DNA of 64,000 nucleotides from Siphonobacter sp048595215 (GTDB lineage: Bacteria > Bacteroidota > Bacteroidia > Cytophagales > Spirosomataceae): NCBI RefSeq assembly GCF_048595215.1, contig NZ_JBMDWJ010000150.1, forward strand, positions 1-64,000, written 5' to 3'. The notes under the pieces are model-generated. The model was not told the DNA's origin. It ran no database searches and saw only the letters and a program-made list of their open reading frames with translations. Below, in pieces: positions 1 to 7,795 of the stretch. Numbering within the stretch: the stretch's first letter is position 1; each line of letters starts with the position of its first letter. The position numbers and the translations under genes were made by a program.

Positions 1-198
1 TTTATCCCTCAAAATCGGGTATAAAAATCCCCCTAAATTTAGGGCCCCTTTTATCACTTAACGTAGCTGACTTCCCGGAACCATTAACCGAAAAATTGGA
101 CTTTTACCCTGAAAACCCTCCTCTAAAACTTAAAATATTGCTCTGGAAAAGGATTTTTACTCGTTTAAGTGGATTTTCTCTTTAGATAAGATTGAGAG

Positions 199-206
199 TA
201 ATTTTG
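199..206 (+). promoter_or_regulatory. Possible Bacteroidota -7 promoter box
   Basis: TAATTTTG is a perfect match to the Bacteroidota -7 consensus TAnnTTTG. No clear TTTG -33 element lies at the usual spacing. It would start a transcript near 213 that ends at the terminator at 332-370, about 155 nt with no credible ORF. Confidence 0.35.
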
Positions 207-212
207 TATATA

Positions 213-370
213 CTTCCGCTCCCTTAAATCAACGGACTCTTCACTAGGCCTAGCCGAATCGCTTGTCCATTCAATCTTTTCGTTTATTTTCACAGTGTAA
301 ACATGTATACAAAGAGTACCCAAGGATCCTTAAGCACTCGCTGTTGGCGGACAGCGGGTGCTTTTTTTTT
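213..370 (+). ncRNA. Candidate small RNA of about 155 nt
   Basis: The call rests only on a perfect -7 box upstream (199-206) and a strong intrinsic terminator at the 3' end (332-370), with nothing convincing coded between. I recognise no known RNA family. The terminator could instead end a gene lying to the left of the window, in which case there is no separate RNA here. Confidence 0.25.
332..370 (+). terminator. Intrinsic terminator
   Basis: The left arm at 332-344 pairs with 351-363 (13 positions, one mismatch) around a 6-nt loop. A run of T follows to 370. It terminates plus-strand transcription from an unidentified upstream transcript. Confidence 0.8.
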
Positions 371-636
371 GTGCCCTTTTGCCAAACACACCCGTAAAAT
401 TCGGCGAAGTACTACGGGCAAATTCCTGAATCTTACGCCTACGTATTTTCCCCTGAGCATTTTTCTAGCCTTGTTTTCGTTGAATTCCTCTCTTTTAAAC
501 GAAGATGAGTACGGCCTACTCCCCTTTTTCCACGCTCCTGAGCATAACCTTGCCGCTGGCATGAATGGCTAAGAAACCCCTGAATTTAGGAAATTTTAAG
601 CCCTATTTTCCACCCCTAAATTTTGTCTATCCATGG

Positions 637-644
637 TATTTTTG
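637..644 (+). promoter_or_regulatory. Possible -7 box for the dehydrogenase operon
   Basis: TATTTTTG fits TAnnTTTG exactly and lies about 84 bp before the start codon at 728. No -33 TTTG is found at the normal distance, so this is only a candidate. Confidence 0.4.
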
Positions 645-727
645 TAATTTTCCCTGCTTATTCAGCCTCTTGCTAGTGGGCTCTGAATGATCTAACGTTT
701 TACGTACTTAACACGCTTACTTTCCGC

Positions 728-1300
728 ATGAAACGCAGAGAAGCATTACAAATGGTAGGGGTTATGATGGGAGGTTTGCTGGTAACCCCAGCGTTAGCCG
801 ACATCGTAGAGGGTCGCCGGGCTCTCCCTACGACATCCGCTACACTGGTCTTTGACCAGCCTACCGAAGATCTCATCGCTGAAATTGCTGACGTGATTAT
901 TCCAACGACGGCAGACTCACCCGGAGCCAAGGCGGCCGGGGTAGGCCCTTTCCTGAACGTACTGGTTTCGGATTGTTACCCGAAGGAATACCAGGAACGC
1001 CTGCAAAATGGCTTGGCTCGGGTAGACCGCGAAACCAAGGCTGTTTACGGAAAATCGTTTAAGGATGCTTCACTCGAGCAGAAAACGAATATTCTCAAGC
1101 TGGAAGAAGCGAATGCCTACGCGGACCGTAAAGCAGGGGTAAAAGAGGCCCCCTTCTGGTTTACGATTAAGGAGCTCTCTATGTTTGGCTATTTTACTTC
1201 AGAAATCGGAGCAACGCAGGCCCTGAGCTATGAATATGTACCGGGCCGTTATGAAGGTTGTACGCCGTTGAAACCAGGCCAAAAAGCCTGGGCTACCTAG
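728..1300 (+). CDS. Gluconate 2-dehydrogenase subunit 3 family protein (Tat-exported small subunit)
   Basis: The 190-aa product is the small partner of a membrane-associated FAD dehydrogenase. In this family the subunit helps export and stabilise the GMC catalytic subunit in the periplasm. The N-terminus carries a twin-arginine motif (KRREAL, residues 2-7) followed by a hydrophobic stretch ending near ALA (about residues 22-24), which indicates Tat export of the folded complex. The body has the family pattern around PTTADSPGAKAAGVGPFLN (about residues 58-76). It lies 75 bp upstream of the GMC subunit and is very probably co-transcribed. The ATG at 728 sits directly before the RR motif. The sugar or polyol substrate cannot be read from sequence. 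Confidence 0.88.
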   Translation: MKRREALQMVGVMMGGLLVTPALADIVEGRRALPTTSATLVFDQPTEDLIAEIADVIIPTTADSPGAKAAGVGPFLNVLVSDCYPKEYQERLQNGLARVDRETKAVYGKSFKDASLEQKTNILKLEEANAYADRKAGVKEAPFWFTIKELSMFGYFTSEIGATQALSYEYVPGRYEGCTPLKPGQKAWAT

Positions 1301-1375
1301 GAGATGCCCCCAACGGTGCTTATTCCCCTTTTGTTACCGGGCTATGGCCCCCTCAAACATTGAATTCTTAAGGAA

Positions 1376-3085
1376 ATGAATATTCTTCGAGCAAACGAAC
1401 AAAATACGTATGATGCCATCGTGATCGGTTCGGGAATCTCCGGCGGCTGGGCTGCCAAAGAGTTGACCGAGAAAGGCCTGAAAACGCTGGTACTGGAACG
1501 TGGCCGTAAATTCGAACACGTCGTTGATTACGAAAACGCACTAAAGAAACCCTGGGAGCTTACGCACCGCGGCCGCATTACCAATGAAGAGCGGGCAAGC
1601 CACCCCTTCCTGAGCCGTGATTACCCCTACGGTGAAGCCAATAAAACCTACTGGTTCAACGACTCGGATGCTCCCTACAGTGAGCTCAAGCGTTTTGACT
1701 GGTACCGCCCCAACATTGTCGGTGGTAAATCGATTATGTGGGGTCGCCAAAGCTATCGCCTTTCGGATTTGGACTTTGAAGCCAACTTGAAAGAAGGCAT
1801 CGGTACGGACTGGCCGGTTCGTTACGCAGAGATTGCCCCCTGGTACAGCTACGTGGAGAAATTCGTCGGCGTATCGGGCAGTAAAGATGGACTCGCTCAA
1901 TTGCCCGATGGCGAGTTTCTGCCGCCCATGCAAATGAACTGTGCCGAGCAGGCCGTTAAGAAAGGCATTGAAGGTAAATTCCCGAACCGGGTTATGACGA
2001 TTGGTCGGGTGGCTAACCTGACCCAGGCTGGTCCCGCTCAGCAGAAAGTAGGTCGGGGTCCCTGTCAGTACCGGAATCTTTGTTCGCTGGGTTGCCCCTA
2101 CGGTGGTTACTTCAGTAGCCCTTCAGCTACCATCCCCGCGGCGATGGCTACGAAGCGACTGACGATTCGCCCCAATAGTATCGCGTCTGAACTCATCTAT
2201 GATCCGGCCGCCAAAAAAGCCAAAGGCGTTCGTATCGTGGATTCTGAGACGAACGAAGTGATGGAGTTTTTCGCCAAAGTGATCTTCGTGTGCGGTGGAG
2301 CCATTGGTACGACTGCTCTGTTACTGAATTCAACCTCAGATCGTTTCCCCAATGGTTTTGGTAACGATTCGGGTCAGTTAGGTCATAACCTGATGGATCA
2401 CCACTTCCGTACCGGAGCCAGTGGTATGGTGGAAGGTCTGGACGATAAATATTACTTCGGTCGCCGGGCGAATGGTATCTACATTCCCCGTTACCGTAAC
2501 ATCGGTAACGACAAACGGGATTACGTTCGTGGCTTCGGTTATCAGGGCGGCGGTAGCCGTCAGGGCTGGAATGGCCTCGTAGCTGAGATGGGTTTTGGAG
2601 CTGAGCTGAAAGAAAAAGCAACCAAACCCGGTCCTTGGAGCATGAACCTGGGCGGCTTTGGTGAAACGCTACCCGCTTACGAAAACCGGATGTTCCTGGA
2701 TAAAACCAAAAAGGACAAATGGGGTCTACCTACGGTTGTGTTCGATGCCGATTTACGCGAAAACGAGAAGAAAATGCGGAAAGATATGATGAACGACGCG
2801 GCCGAAATGCTCGAAGCCGCGGGCGTGAAGAATATTCGAACGTTCGATAACGGCTCGTATTTGGGTATGGCTATTCACGAAATGGGTACCGCCCGCATGG
2901 GACGTGATCCTAAAACGAGCGTTCTGAATGGTAATAACCAAGTGTGGGACGCGAAAAACGTATTTGTTACGGATGGAGCCTTCATGGCTTCAGCAGGTTG
3001 CCAAAACCCTTCCCTGACGTATATGGCCTTTACGGCCCGGGCGGTTGACTTTGCCGTGAAGGAACTCAAGAAGAAGAATTTGTAA
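1376..3085 (+). CDS. GMC family FAD oxidoreductase, catalytic subunit (glucose/glucoside dehydrogenase type)
   Basis: The 569-aa product is a flavoprotein that oxidises a sugar or alcohol and passes electrons on. The ADP-binding fold is at residues 12-45 (GSGISGG, then ER at 41-42). The C-terminal GMC domain has GTARMG and the SAGCQNPSLT segment near the catalytic site. Cysteines 230, 236 and 240 are spaced 6 and 4 apart. As I recall, that is the spacing of the 3Fe-4S ligands in the Burkholderia FAD glucose dehydrogenase alpha subunit, so a cluster is likely. It has no signal peptide of its own, which fits piggy-back export with the Tat-bearing subunit 3 just upstream. Dihaem cytochromes elsewhere in the window (31379-32257, 55507-56481) could be electron acceptors, but this is inference. 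Confidence 0.9.
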   Translation: MNILRANEQNTYDAIVIGSGISGGWAAKELTEKGLKTLVLERGRKFEHVVDYENALKKPWELTHRGRITNEERASHPFLSRDYPYGEANKTYWFNDSDAPYSELKRFDWYRPNIVGGKSIMWGRQSYRLSDLDFEANLKEGIGTDWPVRYAEIAPWYSYVEKFVGVSGSKDGLAQLPDGEFLPPMQMNCAEQAVKKGIEGKFPNRVMTIGRVANLTQAGPAQQKVGRGPCQYRNLCSLGCPYGGYFSSPSATIPAAMATKRLTIRPNSIASELIYDPAAKKAKGVRIVDSETNEVMEFFAKVIFVCGGAIGTTALLLNSTSDRFPNGFGNDSGQLGHNLMDHHFRTGASGMVEGLDDKYYFGRRANGIYIPRYRNIGNDKRDYVRGFGYQGGGSRQGWNGLVAEMGFGAELKEKATKPGPWSMNLGGFGETLPAYENRMFLDKTKKDKWGLPTVVFDADLRENEKKMRKDMMNDAAEMLEAAGVKNIRTFDNGSYLGMAIHEMGTARMGRDPKTSVLNGNNQVWDAKNVFVTDGAFMASAGCQNPSLTYMAFTARAVDFAVKELKKKNL

Positions 3086-3107
3086 TCTTTCTCTAAGGTA
3101 TATTCGT

Positions 3108-3140
3108 AAAAAGCGTAGAAGATCCTCTTCTACGCTTTTT
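3108..3140. terminator. Bidirectional intrinsic terminator after the GMC gene
   Basis: A perfect 15-bp stem (3108-3122 with 3126-3140) has a 3-nt loop and A/T runs on both sides. It ends the dehydrogenase operon. It also argues that the receptor downstream does not start at the possible start codon at 3139. Confidence 0.9.
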
Positions 3141-3249
3141 GTTTTTAGTCCGTATTCGTAAATTATTTTTATTTAGATTCATTAAAAAATATTTGGAATT
3201 CAACGGAGTCCGCCTTTGTTTTGCAGGCTATTTAGAAAAATTCCAAATT

Positions 3250-5661
3250 ATGAGAGCACTTCGACTCTTCTTTCTTTTTTCCCTTTTTGCGATTTCTTCC
3301 CTGTATGCTCAGCACACGGGCGCTATTCGTGGCCGCATCACGACCAAAGATGGTAAACCTGCCGAAGGCGTTTCGGTAGGCATCCGGGGAACTACGCACG
3401 GCTCTTTAACGGATGAATTCGGCGAGTACCGAATGACCAAAGTAAGTCCGGGTACGCACATCATCGTCGTATCGGCCGTGGGTTTGAAAACCCAGGATAA
3501 AACCATTGATCTGCAAGCGAAGGCAAGTATTATCGTTGATTTCTCCCTCATTGAAGACCTGGCTCAATTACAGGAAGTTGTCGTAGCGGCCAGCCGTAAT
3601 CGTTTTAAAGCGGATAAGGTTTCGCCTTCCCTTCGTTTACAGACTCCGTTACTGGAAGTACCTCAAAATATCAAAGTCATCACGAAAGAACTCCTGGCCG
3701 ACCAACAGGTGTTTGACATGGTTGATGGCGTTACGCGTAACGTCAGCGGAGCCATCCGTTCCGGTCACTGGGACAATCAGTACGCCAATATTTCAATGCG
3801 GGGGACGTCCATTCCGGCGTTTCGTAACGGCATGAACGTAAAAATGCCCTGGGGCCCGCTAGCCGACGACATGTCGACGGTCGAACGCATTGAGTTTGTG
3901 AAAGGTCCCGCCGGTTTCATGATGGCCAATGGCGAACCGGGCGGGATGTACAACGTAGTCACGAAAAAACCAACGGGTACGAATCAAAGCTCCGTTTCCT
4001 TCACCACGGGAAGTTACAACACGGTACGGGCGGCCATTGACCTCGACGGCAAACTTTCCAAAGACGGCAAACTGCTCTATCGCCTAAATACGGCCTACCA
4101 GACGCGGGATACCTACAACAAGTTCAATTACAACGACCGCTATATCATTGCTCCGGTCATCAGCTACCAGATCGATTCCAACACCGTCATTACGGCCGAA
4201 TATACTCACCAGCACGTTGAAGCGTTAGCTCTGGGTAATTACACGTTCTCAAAAAAAGGCTTTGGTGAGGTTGGTCCGGAATTCTTCCTGGGCGATCCGT
4301 CTCTTAATCCCCGAATCATTCAAGATCACAATGCCTTTTTGTACTTCTCGCATCGCATCAACGACCGTTGGAAGCTAAACGCTCAAATTGCGTACTTCAA
4401 CTATTCCCTCGGTGGGGGCGGTACCGTATGGGTAACGTCTATCGATAGTGTGGGCAACATGCGGCGGAATTACAACATCGGTGATGAGCTGGCTATTAAC
4501 AAAACGGGTCAGCTTACCTTACAGGGTGAAGAGCGAACGGGCTCCGTCTTGCACCGCATTCTGGGTGGGATTGACATGGGTAACCTGAAAACGTGGGGAG
4601 ATTTCAGTACCACGATGCTCGGCGACCTCCAACTGGCGGGCAACGCCAATTTTAACATTTACAATCCTACGTACGGTATTCCGCTGGCGAATATTCCTCA
4701 GTTTGATCGTTCCCACAGTATCCGGGAACGTTCGGGTTCGAACATCTACGCGACCAACTTGACGTATTCGGGGATTTACCTACAGGATGAGGTGCATTTG
4801 TTTCAGGACAAATTACGCCTGACCGTGGCTGCTCGGTATACGCAGTCCCGGACGGTAGGTAAAACAAAAGCTACGGATATCAAAAATAACGTCGTAACCC
4901 CGCGTTTTGGCTTTAGCTACTCCGTCAACCGTGAAATGAGTATTTATGGGTTATATGATCAGAGCTATCTGCCCCAGGCGGGAGCCGATTTCGATGGAAA
5001 CGTCTTCAAGCCGGTCTATGGTAATAATACGGAATTCGGTATTAAGAAAGACTGGCTGGGTGGCAAGTGGAACTCTACCTTTACGATCTATCAGATTACG
5101 AAAAGTAATGTGTTGACGCCTGACCCTCGTTTCGGTATCAACAACCCCCAAAACTGGCAGGTACAACTGGGACAAATTGTCTCTAAAGGTGTTGAGTTTG
5201 ACTTGACCGGTGAAATTGTTCCCGGCCTGAATGCCACCCTGAACTATGCCTATACGGATCCGAAGGTAACGAAAGATGAGACCGCAAACCCCGCTAACAA
5301 TCGCAAAGGAACCTATCTAACCGGAACGGCCAAACACATTACCAACGGCTGGCTGACGTACCGGATCAAGAGCGAGCGTTCGGCCCTGCGGGGACTGGGC
5401 TTCTCGGGCGGTTATCAGTACCAAGGGGAACGTTTTGCTGGAGCCGGTTTGAAGGAATCAAACTTCCCGGACTTTTTCCGTCTCGATGCGGGTGTCTCCT
5501 ACCAGGCCCGAAAAATAAATGTTTCTTTGTTAGTGAATAATCTGGCGGACAAACGGATGTTTACCTCCGGCAGTGCTCCGGCTAACCCCCGAACGGGCTA
5601 CTATACGTACATCTACGAATTTCCCCGGAATTTCCGACTGAACTTTGGTTACAAGTTCTAG
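3250..5661 (+). CDS. TonB-dependent siderophore-type receptor
   Basis: The product is an 803-aa outer-membrane beta-barrel that imports a ligand with TonB energy. The frame is open from 3139, but that start overlaps a terminator. The ATG at 3250 begins a clean signal peptide (MRALRLFFLFSLFAISSLYAQ without its final residue), so I use it. A carboxypeptidase-regulatory-like domain follows (about residues 25-105), then a plug with VPQNIKVITKELLADQ, the pattern seen in siderophore receptors, then a long barrel ending in an aromatic-rich strand with terminal F. No biosynthesis or iron-reductase genes flank it. It is followed directly by a terminator, so it is a single-gene unit. An iron-chelate ligand is likely from family but not proven. 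Confidence 0.88.
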   Translation: MRALRLFFLFSLFAISSLYAQHTGAIRGRITTKDGKPAEGVSVGIRGTTHGSLTDEFGEYRMTKVSPGTHIIVVSAVGLKTQDKTIDLQAKASIIVDFSLIEDLAQLQEVVVAASRNRFKADKVSPSLRLQTPLLEVPQNIKVITKELLADQQVFDMVDGVTRNVSGAIRSGHWDNQYANISMRGTSIPAFRNGMNVKMPWGPLADDMSTVERIEFVKGPAGFMMANGEPGGMYNVVTKKPTGTNQSSVSFTTGSYNTVRAAIDLDGKLSKDGKLLYRLNTAYQTRDTYNKFNYNDRYIIAPVISYQIDSNTVITAEYTHQHVEALALGNYTFSKKGFGEVGPEFFLGDPSLNPRIIQDHNAFLYFSHRINDRWKLNAQIAYFNYSLGGGGTVWVTSIDSVGNMRRNYNIGDELAINKTGQLTLQGEERTGSVLHRILGGIDMGNLKTWGDFSTTMLGDLQLAGNANFNIYNPTYGIPLANIPQFDRSHSIRERSGSNIYATNLTYSGIYLQDEVHLFQDKLRLTVAARYTQSRTVGKTKATDIKNNVVTPRFGFSYSVNREMSIYGLYDQSYLPQAGADFDGNVFKPVYGNNTEFGIKKDWLGGKWNSTFTIYQITKSNVLTPDPRFGINNPQNWQVQLGQIVSKGVEFDLTGEIVPGLNATLNYAYTDPKVTKDETANPANNRKGTYLTGTAKHITNGWLTYRIKSERSALRGLGFSGGYQYQGERFAGAGLKESNFPDFFRLDAGVSYQARKINVSLLVNNLADKRMFTSGSAPANPRTGYYTYIYEFPRNFRLNFGYKF

Positions 5662-5675
5662 CCTACCCTCTACTG

Positions 5676-5708
5676 AAAGCCTCCGCCATTCGTTGCGGGG
5701 GCTTTTTT
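5676..5708 (+). terminator. Intrinsic terminator after the TonB receptor
   Basis: A GC-rich inverted repeat (AAGCCTCCGC pairing with GCGGGGGCTT, one mismatch) is followed by six T. It lies 15 bp after the receptor stop codon. It also lies just past the 3' end of the minus-strand gene at 5719-6036. Confidence 0.8.
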
Positions 5709-5718
5709 AGTTAATGCT

Positions 5719-6036
5719 TTAATCGAGTATATCATCATCTGATACGCTATTGGAAAGGGGATTTTTCACCGTCAGCGGCAGAAAAAAGGTATGCTGACAG
5801 AATCGGCAACGTACATATTTTAGCGGTAGAAAACCGGCTAATTTTTTCATCCAATCGGGTCGACTCAGACGTTCCAAGTGGGCCGTCCGATGACACTTAG
5901 GGCAAGCCCAATCGTGGGCGGTTCGCCGCCGAATGGTTAGTAATACACCTGCATAGGTAACGAGTACAAGAAAGATAAGGGCGGCAGCAAGCATAGTGGA
6001 AAAGCGGTAAAGCATCCAAAGATAATCTCTTTTCAC
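5719..6036 (-). CDS. Small membrane protein with a C-terminal zinc-ribbon-like module
   Basis: The 105-aa protein has no assigned function. One transmembrane helix spans about residues 13-34. The cytoplasmic part carries two CxxC pairs, C45/C48 (CPKC) and C77/C80 (CRFC), a classic four-cysteine zinc-ribbon arrangement. The codon pattern and conserved cysteine layout suggest a real gene, although no neighbour explains it. It lies between the receptor and the beta-lactamase-like gene. An overlapping ORF in another minus-strand frame (5897-6106) lacks these features and is a shadow. Confidence 0.6.
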   Translation of the reverse strand: MKRDYLWMLYRFSTMLAAALIFLVLVTYAGVLLTIRRRTAHDWACPKCHRTAHLERLSRPDWMKKLAGFLPLKYVRCRFCQHTFFLPLTVKNPLSNSVSDDDILD

Positions 6037-6444
6037 TAAGTCGCCAAGCCCTACCTTGGTAAAGTAATACTATAAAAAACAGTACATATCCCCAGGTAAT
6101 CAACATTCTTCAAACTGATGTATCCCCTGCGTCGACAAAGTCTATGAGGAGCATAAATCTTCGAAAAGACCTGCCTTGGTTACCATCAACGTAATTTAGT
6201 ATACGCCCCTATCCCCTACTGGGTACAATTTAATAACGCTATCGATCTGCTGCATATGGCAAGTCATTCTCCCTTGTTCAGGTTTGTTACCGTTGCCTTC
6301 GCTCTCATTATATTTCTTTCGTAGAGCCTTTATCTAGTGATGGAGATCAATTCTGTTACGCTTGGGACTGCTTGAGCACGCTCGGCAAACCCGTCAGCGT
6401 ACCCAAGCAGTTCAATGCGTATGAAGTAGTGGAAAAACAGAGGC
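6037..6444. other. Intergenic region with an inverted repeat at 6360-6413
   Basis: No gene is visible in about 400 bp. Near the right end, 6365-6374 pairs with 6404-6413 (10 bp with one G-U). Inside it 6378-6382 pairs with 6396-6400, and 6383-6385 with 6391-6393. An alternative 7-bp pairing joins 6360-6366 to 6402-6408. No T-run follows on either strand, so it is not a standard terminator for the minus-strand gene that ends at 6445. Confidence 0.4.
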
Positions 6445-7485
6445 CTATTTAGACGCGGCCGGGTGATACAGAAAATAATCGTATACACTTCGACTGATCT
6501 GAGCAATGGTTTGTTCCCGAAGCTCGGAAGGTGCCAGCGAAGCTCCTACCATAACGGCAATGACGATATGACCCGCATTGCCGGGTAGAGTAATGATTCC
6601 CACATCATCGGTAGCCGATGCACCCATCGTACCCGTTTTATGAGCCACTACCGTTTCAGGAGTCAAATACCCCTTCAAACGACCCTGTCCGCCCCGGCAA
6701 CGTTCCATGATCGCCAGCAGCGTATCCCGACTAGCAGCGGATACGGCTTTCGCCTGATAAATTTGGGTGAGTAACTGAACCATCGCTTGCGGAGTAGAGG
6801 TATCCCGGGGATCTTTATCAAACGTTGCCTGGGCCGTTTTCCGTACCTCCGGTGTTAATCGCTCTTCCAGGTTGGTGTAAAAACCAGGATTTTTCCACTG
6901 ACTCGTATCCGGCAGCGTTACGCCTTCCCAATCGGCAATGAGCTGGATGATGGTACGGTCTACGGACATACCCTCAATGCCTAACGTCTTCAAGCGATGT
7001 TGTACGGCCCCGGTTCCACCCGCCAGGCGAATGAGTACATCCGTGGCCGAGTTATCACTGATGACCATCATCAACTCCATCAAGTTCTGAAGCGAAAGGT
7101 GAACGCCCGGTTTGGCAAACAGCGTCTCTAGCGTACCACTTCCGGGATGCAGATCCGAGGGCTTTAGCTCCGTCATGGTCAAATACGAAAGTTCTCCTTT
7201 TTCGATCTTGCGGAGTAATTCTACGGCCACGGCCACCTTCATCGTACTCGCCATCGGAAAGCGATCGGTGGCGTTCATCCGAATCTCTTGCCCACTTTCC
7301 AGGTGCAAGGCACAGACCCCTACTTTGCCTTTGGCCAGCCTGGCCATACGTTCAAGTTCCTGTTGTAAACGCTGCGTGGCGAGGTCGCTCGTTTTTAACG
7401 AAGATTGTGCCGAAACCAGTAGCGGCAAAAGAATGAAACTACAAATAAGCCTTAGGGAAGGAAAGCCGGAAAAGATCATTTTCAT
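6445..7485 (-). CDS. Class A beta-lactamase-like serine hydrolase
   Basis: The 346-aa exported enzyme has the penicillin-recognising fold. The signal peptide covers about residues 1-26. The nucleophile motif STMK is at 80-83, SDN at 143-145 and KTGT at 283-286, so the three catalytic boxes are intact. Between SDN and the conserved RDT of the omega loop (R227, D228) it has about 36 more residues than TEM-type enzymes. The position matching TEM Glu166, counted back from RDT, is Arg215, although E213, E207/E208 or E187 could serve. Hydrolysis of beta-lactams is therefore plausible but not assured; a peptidase or esterase role is possible. It stands alone, divergent from the SusC gene at 7796. 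Confidence 0.8.
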   Translation of the reverse strand: MKMIFSGFPSLRLICSFILLPLLVSAQSSLKTSDLATQRLQQELERMARLAKGKVGVCALHLESGQEIRMNATDRFPMASTMKVAVAVELLRKIEKGELSYLTMTELKPSDLHPGSGTLETLFAKPGVHLSLQNLMELMMVISDNSATDVLIRLAGGTGAVQHRLKTLGIEGMSVDRTIIQLIADWEGVTLPDTSQWKNPGFYTNLEERLTPEVRKTAQATFDKDPRDTSTPQAMVQLLTQIYQAKAVSAASRDTLLAIMERCRGGQGRLKGYLTPETVVAHKTGTMGASATDDVGIITLPGNAGHIVIAVMVGASLAPSELREQTIAQISRSVYDYFLYHPAASK

Positions 7486-7795
7486 ACGAACGAGAACGCC
7501 TGAACGAGTATCAGTTTATGATTAAACGTCGAACCTAGCATTTTTCCTACATAAAATAAAATCACTTGAATAGTTTACGTACATCTTTCCCAAATGTCAA
7601 AATAATATTTTTACTTTGATGCTTTTCCCAGAATAATGTTCATTTCAAACATTTAACTCCTTTATCTTCATTCCATGAAGCCGATTAAAGAGGGAAGCGG
7701 ATCGTGGCAGCCTAACGCTCATGGGTGAACGCTGCTACTTCTCAACCCGCCACCGCTGGATCTTTAGCTCTGCTTTTTAACCAATTAAACCTTTT
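7486..7795. other. Divergent intergenic region with a possible structured SusC leader
   Basis: This region separates the beta-lactamase-like gene (-) from the SusC gene (+). TTACTTTG near 7612 is one base off the -7 consensus. In the SusC leader, 7696-7699 pairs with 7754-7757, 7704-7708 with 7749-7753, and 7707-7711 with 7731-7735. The loop GGGT (7723-7726) can pair with ACCC (7745-7748), which would make a pseudoknot. Stems are short and the structure is unproven. Confidence 0.3.

Larger units (their letters stand above)
1..727. other. Non-coding region upstream of the GMC dehydrogenase genes
   Basis: No convincing protein gene is visible. Two overlapping ORFs on opposite strands around 290-572 are low-complexity and run straight through an intrinsic terminator, so I do not call them. 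The stretch is AT-rich and holds a -7-like box at 199-206, a strong terminator at 332-370 and a second -7-like box at 637-644. The first two could bound a short RNA. Confidence 0.6.

Noticed and set aside
290..572. Two overlapping ORFs of about 90 codons on opposite strands
   Set aside because: Both run through the strong terminator at 332-370, have no recognisable domain and are likely chance frames.
7511..7519. Single LytTR half-site match (TCAGTTTAT) near the beta-lactamase-like gene
   Set aside because: No second half-site at 21 bp; single matches to a loose 9-bp pattern are expected by chance.
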